The position numbers were made by a program, and so were the translations under genes. A model generated the notes under the pieces. That model worked only from the letters and a program-made list of their open reading frames with translations, was not told the DNA's origin and ran no database searches. A stretch of 64,000 nt of DNA, taken from Pseudomonas sp. ANT_H12B (GTDB lineage Bacteria > Pseudomonadota > Gammaproteobacteria > Pseudomonadales > Pseudomonadaceae). Location of the stretch: assembly GCF_008369325.1 (NCBI RefSeq), contig NZ_VOBI01000022.1, forward strand, positions 1-64,000, read 5' to 3'. Shown here in pieces: positions 1 through 10,100 of this stretch (positions are counted from its first letter, which is position 1; the number at the start of each line of letters is the position of its first letter).

Positions 1-27
1 GTCAACTTGATGGTGACTGACACACCG

Positions 28-54
28 CTATCGCGAGCAGGCTCACTCCTACAG
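28..54. repeat. REP element, one arm
   Basis: The stretch CTATCGCGAGCAGGCTCAC followed by TCCTACAG is one arm of the REP family seen repeatedly in this window. Its partner arm would lie before base 1. Confidence 0.75.
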
Positions 55-69
55 GGGGATGTGTACGAC

Positions 70-93
70 TAATTCCCTTCGGTGTTCATCCGT
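70..93 (+). promoter_or_regulatory. Candidate PvdS iron-starvation box for the thioesterase
   Basis: TAATT, 16 bases, CGT: one mismatch to the iron-starvation box TAAAT-N16-CGT used by the sigma factor PvdS. It ends 34 bases before the GTG at 128. This supports the later start, because a start at 59 would lie upstream of the promoter. Confidence 0.55.
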
Positions 94-127
94 TCTTTTA
101 TACAGACAACTTTTTGAGGTAAGCCCG

Positions 128-862
128 GTGACCCAGCTGACATTGCTCTGCCTGCCCTATTCGGGCGCGAGTGCCATGGTCTATAGCCGCTGGCGGCGAA
201 AATTGCCGGAGTGGCTCAAGCTGCAACCCGTGGAACTGCCGGGACGTGGCGCGCGGTTCGGCGAGCCGTTGCACACCGACATGCGGCGCCTGGCGCTGCA
301 ACTGGCCCACGAACAAAAAGCCACGCTCAAGGCGCCGTACGCGTTGTTCGGTCATAGCCTTGGCGCGTTGCTGGCCTGTGAAATGGCTCATGCGTTTCGC
401 TCACTGGGTTGCCCGGAGCCGGTGGCGCTGTTCGCCTCGGGCACAGCCGCGCCGACGATGCGTGCCGACTACGACCGGGGTTTCGCCGAGCCAAAAACCG
501 ATGCCGAACTGATCGAACAATTGCGCACCCTCAATGGCACCAGCGAAGAGGTACTGGCCAACGAAGAGTTGATGAGCCTGACGCTGCCGGTCCTGCGGGC
601 CGATTTTCTTCTGTGCGGGCGTTTCGAACCGCAGCAGCGGCCGTTGCTCAACTGCCCGGTGCATGTACTTGGCGGCAAGGCCGACCGCGCCACCACCGAG
701 CAGTTGATCGGCTGGAGCAAGGAAACCCGCGGCAGTTTCTCGGTGGACATGCTGGCGGGCGGGCACTTCTTCATCCATGAGCACGAGGCCAAAGTGTTGC
801 GGGTGATCAAGGATCAGCTGGAAGTTCACCATCGGCGGCACGCCATGGCCGCCAGCGCCTGA
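128..862 (+). CDS. Type II thioesterase of the pyoverdine locus
   Basis: Stand-alone alpha/beta-hydrolase thioesterase of 244 residues, the usual size for type II thioesterases that clear misprimed or stalled carrier domains of non-ribosomal peptide synthetases. Visible motifs are the N-terminal LLCLPYSGASAMVYSRW, the nucleophile elbow GHSLGA and the C-terminal catalytic His in GGHFFIHEHE. I chose GTG at 128 because GAGGTAAG lies just before it and a candidate iron-starvation box lies at 70-93; the frame stays open to 59, but the extra 23 residues do not look like this family. It sits upstream of two giant synthetases, so housekeeping of pyoverdine assembly is the likely role. It resembles PvdG, but I do not claim orthology. 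Confidence 0.9.
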   Translation: MTQLTLLCLPYSGASAMVYSRWRRKLPEWLKLQPVELPGRGARFGEPLHTDMRRLALQLAHEQKATLKAPYALFGHSLGALLACEMAHAFRSLGCPEPVALFASGTAAPTMRADYDRGFAEPKTDAELIEQLRTLNGTSEEVLANEELMSLTLPVLRADFLLCGRFEPQQRPLLNCPVHVLGGKADRATTEQLIGWSKETRGSFSVDMLAGGHFFIHEHEAKVLRVIKDQLEVHHRRHAMAASA

Positions 863-887
863 CTCGATCCCAGAGGTCACTGAATCC

Positions 888-977
888 CTGTGGGAGCGAG
901 CCTGCTCGCGATAGCGGCGGCACATTCGATATGGATGTGACTGACAGACCTCTATCGCGAGCAGGCTCGCTCCCACA
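888..977. repeat. REPIN (two inverted REP arms)
   Basis: CTGTGGGAGCGAGCCTGCTC at the left and the inverted arm ending GCTCGCTCCCACA at the right, separated by a variable middle. It fills most of the gap between the thioesterase and the first synthetase. Confidence 0.85.
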
Positions 978-1038
978 TTGATTTTCGACACATTGACACT
1001 CCGCGTTCTACCTCCTTTCTGATACTTGTTCTCATTCG

Positions 1039-1062
1039 TTAATTTTTCCGGTCTGCATTCGT
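1039..1062 (+). promoter_or_regulatory. Candidate PvdS iron-starvation box for the NRPS operon
   Basis: TTAAT, 16 bases, CGT; one mismatch to TAAAT-N16-CGT. It lies 54 bases upstream of the first synthetase start and beyond the REPIN, so the two synthetases probably have their own PvdS promoter. Confidence 0.6.
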
Positions 1063-1116
1063 TTTATAGGGACGACGTGCCTTTGTGCTTCCCGCCTCTG
1101 ATCCGGATGCTTAGAA

Positions 1117-4100
1117 ATGAATGCTGAAGACTCCTTGAAACTTGCTCGTCGGTTTATCGGGTTGCCCCTGGAAAAGCGCCAGATGTTCCTTGCGGCCTTG
1201 CAAAAGGAAGGCGTTGATTTCGCCCGGTTCCCGATTCCTGCCGGTGTCGAAACCGAAGACCGCCAGGCATTGTCGTACGCCCAGCAGCGCATGTGGTTTC
1301 TCTGGCAGCTGGACCCGCAAAGCGGTGCGTACAACCTGCCGGGTGCGGTGCGTCTGACCGGGTGTTTGAACCTGCCAGCCTTGGAGCAAGCCTTCGCCAG
1401 CCTCGTGGCGCGTCATGAAACCCTGCGCACGGTGTTCCAGCGTCGGGCCTACGACACCTTGCTGCAAGTGCCGGCCAGCGCGCCGTTGGTGATCGATCAG
1501 GTGGACTTCAGCGCATTACCGGCCACGGAGCGCGAACGGGCAGTCGCCCAAGCGGCCGAGCAACAGTCCGTGCTGCCATTCGATCTATCCGTCGGCCCGC
1601 TGCTACGCGTCACCTTGCTCAAGCTCGCCGACGAAGAACACGTCCTGCTGCTGACCCTGCACCACATCGTTTCCGATGGCTGGTCGATGAATGTGCTGAT
1701 CGACGAGTTCATCCGCTGCTACGACGCCTTTGAGGCGGGGGCACAACCACAACTCGCGCCGTTGCCGATCCAGTACAGCGACTACGCATTGTGGCAGCGT
1801 CGTTGGCTGGAGTCCGGCGAACAGGCGCGCCAACTCGACTACTGGCAGGCGCAACTGGGGAACGAGCACCCGGTGCTGGAACTGCCCACCGACCACCCAC
1901 GCCCGGCGATGCCGAGCTATCGCGGCACCCGTTACGAATTCGCCGTCGACGGTCAATTGGCCGAGCAACTGCGGGCCACGGCGCAGAAACAAAACATCAC
2001 CCTGTTCATGCTGTTGCTCGGCGCCTTCAACGCGCTGCTGCACCGTTACACCGGGCAGACCGACATTCGCGTCGGCGTGCCGATCGCCAACCGCAACCGC
2101 GTCGAGATCGAAGGGTTGATCGGTTTCTTCGTCAATACCCAAGTGCTGCGCACGAAGCTCGACGGCCAGACCCGCGTCGATGATTTGCTGCGCGCCATCA
2201 AGGAAACCGCCCTCGGTGCCCAGGCTCATCAAGATCTGCCATTCGAGCGCCTGGTCGAGGCGCTGAAACTGGAACGTAGCCTCAGCCACACGCCGCTGTT
2301 CCAGGTGATGTACAACCACCAGCCGCAAGTCGCGGACATTTCCACCGTCAGCACCGTATCCGGTCTGGCGCTGGGTGTGATCGAGTGGGAAGGGCGCATC
2401 ACCCAGTTCGACCTGACCCTCGACACGTATGAGAAGGGCGGCAAGCTGCACGCCGCGCTGACCTACGCCAACGACCTGTTTGACGCCGCGACCATCGCAC
2501 GCATGGCGCAGCACTGGACGCATTTGTTGCAGGGCATGGTCAGTGATTTGCAGCAGCGCATCAGTGATTTGCCATTGCTGGAAAGCGCCGAATACCAGCG
2601 CATCGTGCATGACTGGAACCGTGCTGACGAAAGCTTCCCGCAGGACCTGTGCATTCATGAGCTGATCAGCCAGCAAGTCGCCACGAACCCGACGGCATTG
2701 GCGCTGACCTTTGCCACGAAGCAGCTGACTTACGCCGAGCTCGACAATCAGGCCAATCGCCTGGCTAACAAGCTGATCGAACTGGGCGTTGGCCCGGAAA
2801 TCCGGGTCGGCGTGGCGATGCAACGTTCCGACGACCTGTTGGTGGCGCTGCTGGCGGTGCTCAAGGCCGGTGGCGCTTATGTGCCGTTGGACCCGGATTA
2901 CCCGGCCGAACGCGTTGCCTACATGCTTGAAGACAGCCGCGCTCTGGTGCTGCTGACCGAGCAATCTGTCGCCGCAACATTGACCGTCACCGCCGACACC
3001 CAAGTGTTGGTGATGGACAACATTTCGCTGGCCGCTTACCCAGTTAGCGCGCCGGTCACCCGCGTCACGCCGGATAACCTCGCCTACGTGATTTACACCT
3101 CCGGCTCCACCGGCAAGCCCAAAGGCGTGGCCATCGCGCACCGCAACGTGCTGGCGCTGATCGACTGGTCGAAATCGGTCTACAGCCGTGAAGACATCCA
3201 AGGTGTGCTGGCCTCGACGTCGGTCTGCTTCGACCTGTCGGTGTGGGAGCTGTTTGTCACCCTGGCCAACGGCGGCTCGGTGATCATCGCCCGCAATGCC
3301 CTGGAGTTACCGCAGCTACCGGCCCGGGATCAGGTGCGCCTGATCAACACCGTGCCGTCGGCGATCAATGCCTTGCAGCGCGACGGGCAGATCCCGCCGA
3401 GCGTGCGCATCATCAACCTCGCCGGCGAGCCGTTAAAGCAGAGCCTGGTGGACGCGTTGTATCAGCAGTCGACGGTCGAGCATGTCTACGATTTGTACGG
3501 CCCGTCGGAAGACACCACTTACTCAACCTGGACCCGCCGCGAGGCCGGTGGCCGCGCGAACATCGGTCGGCCACTCAAGCACACCGCCAGCTATTTGCTC
3601 GATGCTGACCTGCAACCGGTGCCGCAAGGCGTGTCTGCCGAGCTGTACCTGGCCGGCGCCGGCATCACGCGCGGGTACCTGGCGCGGCCGGATATGACCG
3701 CCGAAAAATATGTGCCGAACCCGTTCGCCAGCAACGGCGAACGCCTGTACCGAACCGGCGACCTGACCCGTTATCAGGCGGACGGCACGCTGCAATACGT
3801 CGGGCGCATCGACCATCAGGTCAAGGTCCGCGGCTTCCGCATTGAACTCGGTGAAATCGAAGCGCGGCTGTTGCAGCAGGATGCCGTGGGTGAATTGGCG
3901 GTGCTGGCGCAGGACGGATTCAATGGCCAACAACTGGTCGCTTATATCGTGCCAACCGATCCAGCGTTACTGGACGACATCGACGCTCAAGCAAACCAGC
4001 GTGAAACCTTGAAAGCGGCACTGCGTCAGCATCTGCCGGACTATATGGTCCCGGCGTTCCTGCTGTTCCTCGAACACCTGCCGCTGACCCCCAACGGCAA

Positions 4101-7100
4101 ACTCGACCGCAAGGCCCTGCCTGCGGTGGACGGCTCCCAGCAACAACGCGAACACGTCGCGCCACGCAGCGCTTTGGAAAAGTCTCTCGCGGTCATTTGG
4201 CAGGACGTGTTGGCGATTGAAAACGTTGGTCTTGAAGACAACTTCTTCGAACTGGGCGGCGACTCGATCGTTGCCATGCAAGTGGTCAGCCGCGCGCGTC
4301 AGGCCGGGATCGTGTTGAGCCCCAAGGACCTGTTCCAGCACCAGACCATCCGCAGCCTGGCCCAAGCGGCTCGCAGCGGTGAGCAACCGTTGATCGAACA
4401 AGGTCCGGCGGTGGGCGCGGTGGCGTTGGCGCCGGTGCAACAGTGGTTCTTCCAGCAAGCCATTCCTGAGCGTCAGCACTGGAACCAGTCGTTGCTGCTG
4501 GTGCCGCGTGAGGCGTTGAACGTTGAGAAACTGGACCGCGCGTTTGAGCAATTGCTGACTCATCACGACAGTTTGCGCCTGCGTTATGAACAGACCTCTG
4601 AAGGTTGGCAGCAAGCCTACGCGGCGCCGACTACTGAATCGGTGTTGTGGCAGAGTCAGGCTCAATCAGTCGAAGAACTCAACGCCCTGTGCGACGAAGC
4701 CCAGCGCAGTCTCGATTTGCAACATGGCCCACTGATGCGCGCGTTGCTGGTGACGATGGCCGACGCAACTCAGCGTTTGCTGCTGGTCATTCATCACCTG
4801 GCGGTGGACGGTGTTTCCTGGCGCGTGCTGCTGGAAGATCTTCAGCAGTTCTACAGCGGCAGCGATGCTTCGATGGCGAAAACCAGCACCTATCGACGCT
4901 GGGTTGCACGCCTGCAAGATCATCTTCCAGCCTTTGAAAACAGCCTCGGTCACTGGCAAACCCAACTGCGCGACGCACCAAACGATCTGCCATGCGACCG
5001 CCCAACCGGCGCGCTGGAAAACCGCTTCGAACAAAAACTCGAACTCACATTCGACACCGAACAAACCCGCAAACTGCTGCAACAGGCCCCGGCGGCCTAT
5101 CGCACCCAGGTCAACGACCTGCTGCTGACCGCCCTGGCGCGCTCGGTTTGCCGCTGGAGCGGGCAGGGCAGCACGCTGATCCAGCTTGAGGGCCATGGCC
5201 GCGAAGACCTGTTCGATGACATCGACCTGACCCGCACCGTCGGTTGGTTCACCAGCCTGTTCCCGGTCAATCTGATGCCGTCCAGCGATCTCGGCGCGTC
5301 GATCAAATCCATCAAAGAACAGCTGCGCGCCGTGCCGGACAAAGGCCTCGGCTACGGCGCTCTGCGCTACCTCGGCACCCCGGCGATTCGCGCTGAACTG
5401 GCGGCGTTGCCGCAACCACGCATCACCTTCAACTATCTTGGGCAGTTCGACCGTCAGTTCGATGACGCCGCGATGTTTGTCCCGTCTACTGAAGGCAACG
5501 GCATTGCGCAGGACCCCTCGGCCCCGCTGGGTAACTGGCTGACGGTCGAAGGTCGGGTCTACGGCGGTGAGTTGTCGCTGAGCTGGGGCTTCAGCCGTGA
5601 GATGTTTGAAGCCACGACCATCCAGTGTCTGGCGGACGATTACGCGCTGGAGCTCAATGCGTTGATCGAGCATTGCTGTGCGGTTGAGGCAACCCGAGCG
5701 ACGCCGTCGGACTTCCCGCTGGCGCGCATCAGTCAGGCGCAACTCGACGAATTGCCAGTCGCGACGCTTGAAGACCTATATCCACTGTCGCCGATGCAGC
5801 AAGGCATGCTGTTCCACACCCTGTACGAACCTGAGGTCGGCGCCTACATCAGTCAGCTGCGCCTGGACATTCAAGGTCTTGACCCGAAGCGCTTCGCCGA
5901 GGCCTGGCAAACCGCGCTGGAACGTCACGACATTCTGCGCAGCAGCTTTCACTGGCAAGGCCTCGACACCGCGCACCAGACGATTGTCCGCAACGTCGCG
6001 TTGCCGCTTGAAGTGCTTGAAGAGACCGATACCGACGCGCTGGCCGATGCCGAACGCGCGCAAGGTTTCGAACTGGGTATCGCACCGATGTTCCGCTTGA
6101 AGCTCGTCCGCACGGGCACCAATGACTGGCACCTGATCTACACCAGCCACCACATTTTGATGGACGGCTGGAGCAACGCGCAGTTGCTCGCCGAAGTGAT
6201 CCAGCATTACGCCGCCGGACAATCGCTGCCGGCACCGACCGGGCAATACCGCGATTATCTGGGCTGGTTACAGCAGCAATCGGCGGTCGCGGGCGAGCAG
6301 TTCTGGAAAGCGGCATTGGCACCGCTCGAAGCACCCACGTTGCTGGCCGAAGCCTTGCGTCCGCCGGTCGGCGCCGAGGGTAGTGAGGAGTACCGCGTAG
6401 CGCTCGACGCCTACGCAACCCAGCGTCTGGCCGAGTTCGCCCGTCAGCAGAAAGTCACCCTCAACACCTTGCTGCAAGCCGCCTGGAGTCTGCTGCTGCA
6501 ACGCTACACCGGTCAGGATTGCGTGGTCTTCGGCGCCACGGTGGCCGGGCGTTCGGCGCCGCTGCCGGGAATCGAAGATCAGCTCGGCTTGTTCATCAAC
6601 ACGCTGCCGCTGGTGTGCGCAATGACGCCGGATCAAACCGTCCGCCAATGGCTGGGTGAGCTGCAAGGGCTGAACCTGGCGATGCGCGAGTTCGAGCACG
6701 TGCCGCTTTACGACATTCAGGGCTGGGCAGGGCAGCAGGGTTCGGCGCTGTTCGACAGCCTGCTGGTGTTCGAAAACTTCCCGGTGGCCGAAGCACTGAA
6801 ACAGGGCGCGCCGGCCGGATTGTCGTTCGCCAACCTGCACAACCACGAACGCACGCACTATCCGCTGACTTTGGGCATCGAACTGGGCGAAGGTTTGAGA
6901 CTGGACTTCAGCTACGACGCGGCGCGGTTCAGTGCCGCTCAGGTCGCTGAGTTGTCGGCCAATTTGCTGCATCTGCTGACGCAATTGGTTGCGCAACCGG
7001 ACGCGGCACTCGGTGCGCTGGAACTGCTCGATGTCGCTGGCAAAAATGCAGTGCTCGCGATCAGTCAGCCGGTGACGGTTAAGTTATTCACAACGCTTTT

Positions 7101-10100
7101 GGTCCACGAACAAATCGCGGCTCAGGCCGTCGCGACCCCAGACGCGATGGCGTTGCAGGTCGACGGTCAATCCCTGAGCTACGGCCAATTGAACGCGCAG
7201 GCCAACCGACTGGCCCATCGCCTAATCGACAACGGCGCCGGCCCCGGCAAGCGTGTCGGCCTGGCGCTGAACCGTCGCCCGCAACTGATCGTCAGCCTGT
7301 TGGCGGTGCTCAAAAGCGGTGCGGCCTATGTGCCTCTGGACCCGAAATACCCGACTGAACGCCTGGCCTACATGATCGATGACAGCCGTCTCGACGTGCT
7401 GCTGTGCGAGTCCAGCTTGCTTGAAGATGTGTCAGGCGTGCGACGTCTCAGCCTCGAAGACAACGCCGGCTACTCCGACAGCAATCCGCCAAACCATGCG
7501 GTCGCCGAAGATCTGGCCTACATCATCTACACCTCCGGTTCCACCGGCCAACCCAAAGGCGTGGCCATCGCCCATGCCGCGCTGCGCGAGTTCTGCCAGA
7601 CCGCCGCCGACTATTCGGTGTTGTCAGCGTCCGACCGCGTGTTGCAGTTTGCGACCTTCAGCTTCGATGGCTTCGTCGAGCAGTGCTTCCCGGCGCTGTG
7701 CGTTGGCGCTGCGTTGGTCATGCGCGGCGATGACGTGTGGGACGCGGGCCGACTCGCCGGCGAAATCGTCCAGCAGCGCGTGACCGTGGCGGACTTGACG
7801 GCGGCTTACTGGTACTTGCTGGCCCGTGAATGTGCGAGCGGTGTGGTGCGCAATCTCGGTGAGTTGCGTCAGGTTCACGTCGGCGGCGAAGCGATGTCGG
7901 TCGAGGGGCTGCGCCTGTGGCATCAGGCCGGTTTGAGCCACGTGCGTTTGCTCAACACCTACGGCCCGACCGAGGCGACGGTGGTGTCCAGCGTTCACGA
8001 GTGCCATCTCGAAGATGCCAGCGACGCGTTCGGCATCCCGATTGGTCGAGCCATCGCCGGTCGAGCACTGTATGTGCTGGACGCTGCCGGTCAGTTGTTG
8101 CCCAACGGTGGCGTCGGGGAACTGTGCATCGGCGCTCCGGCCAGCCTCGCTCAAAACTACTTCGATCGCCCGGCGCTGACTGCTGAACGTTTCCTGCCAG
8201 ACCCGTTTGCCCGTGATCCGGGCGCGCGGCTGTACCGCAGCGGCGACCTGGCGCGCTACAACGCTGACGGGAATCTGGAATACGTCGGGCGCATCGACCA
8301 TCAAGTGAAGATTCGTGGTTTGCGCATTGAAATGGGCGAGATCGAAGCCTGTTTGCAAGCCCGTGAGGAGGTGCGCGAAGCGGCGGTCATCGCTCAGGAC
8401 GGCACGCAACTGGTGGCGTATGTCGTGGCCAGTGGCGCGGTGGGTTCTCAAGCTGACTATCTCGAAAACCTCAAAGCTGTTTTGCGTCAGTCTCTGCCGG
8501 AATACATGGTGCCGAACCACCTGATCCTGTTGGCCAAACTGCCGCTCAACAACAACGGCAAACTCGATCGCAGAGCCTTGCCGCGCGTTGAAGCAGGCGA
8601 TGCACAACGCGATTTTGTGGCCCCGGCCGAAGGGCTTGAAGCGCAACTGGCGCTGATCTGGCAGGAGGTGTTGCAGTTCGAACGCGTGGGCCGTGACGAC
8701 AACTTCTTCGAGCTGGGCGGGCACTCGTTGCTGGTGCTTCAGGTGATCTCTCGGGTGCGTCAGCAATTGCAGCTCGAACTGTCTGTGAGCAGCCTGTTCT
8801 CCGCCGCCAATCTGGCGGAATTTGCCGAGCGTGCCGCACTGGCGAACGCCAGCGGCCAACCGGCCCTGCAACGTGCAACGGTCGATCAGCCGCAGATCCT
8901 GTCGTACGCCCAACAGCGCCAATGGATTCTCTGGCAACTGGACCCACAAAGCTCGGCCTACAACATTCCTGCCGCACTGCGCCTCAAGGGTCCGCTGAAT
9001 CGCGAAGCCTTGCGCGAAGCCTTCGCCCACTTGCAGGCCCGTCACCAAACCCTGCGCACAACCTTTGAGCAGGACGGCCAGCAGGCGCGTCCGGTGCTGC
9101 ACGACAATCTGGCGCTGCAACTGGATGAACGCACACTCGATCAGTCGTCGATCGACACTGCCGTAGCCGAAGAAATCGCCCGGCCGTTCGACCTGCGCAA
9201 CGGTCCGCTATGGCGCGTTTTGCTGCTGCAAGTGAACGCCAACGAACATGTGCTGGTGCTCACCGTGCACCACATCGCCGCGGATGGCTGGTCGATGCAA
9301 GTCATGGTCGATGAGTTCAGCGCGCTGTATCAGGCCGCCGTCGAAGGTCACGCCGCCAACCTCAACAACCTGCCGGTGAACTACAGCGACTACGCCCGTT
9401 GGCAGCGTGACTGGCTGGAGACCGGGGAGGGCGAACGCCAACTGGCGTGGTGGCGCGAGCAACTGGATGGCAGTCAGGCACCACTGGAATTGCCGAGCGA
9501 ACTGAGCCGGCCGGCCCGTCGTACCGAGCGCGGCGCCAGTCTAGTGTTGAACGTTGACCGCGAATTGCTCGCCGGTTTGCGTCAACGTGCCCGGGAGCAG
9601 CAGGTGACCTTGTTCATGCTGTTGCTGGCGAGTTTCCAGACCTTGCTGCATCGCCAGAGCGGGCAGTCGAGCATCAGCGTTGGTGTGCCTAGCGCCGGGC
9701 GTTCGCGCCTGGAAACCGAAGGTCTGATCGGCTTCTTCATCAACACCCAGGTGCTGCGTGCCGAGATCGATGGGCAGCAGTCCTTCAGCACATTGTTGCA
9801 ACAGGTCAAGCAGGTTGCATTGGGCGCTCAAGCCAATCAGGATTTGCCGTTCGAGCAGTTGGTCGACGCCTTGCAGCCGGACCGCAGCCTCAATCACAGC
9901 CCATTGTTCCAGGTGCTCTACAACCATCAGCAACAGTTGGGCGCGAGCGTTGAGCGTAGCGTCGCCGACTTGCAGGTCGAGCGTCTGCAATGGCAGCAAC
10001 ACACCACGCAATTCGATCTGGTGCTCGACACGCAAGAGCAGGGCGAAGAACTCGATGCCAGCCTGACCTACGCCCCTGACCTGTACGACGAGGCGTCGAT

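Noticed and set aside
59..127. N-terminal extension of the thioesterase frame
   Set aside because: It overlaps a candidate PvdS promoter at 70-93 and has no family resemblance; the GTG at 128 has a ribosome binding site.
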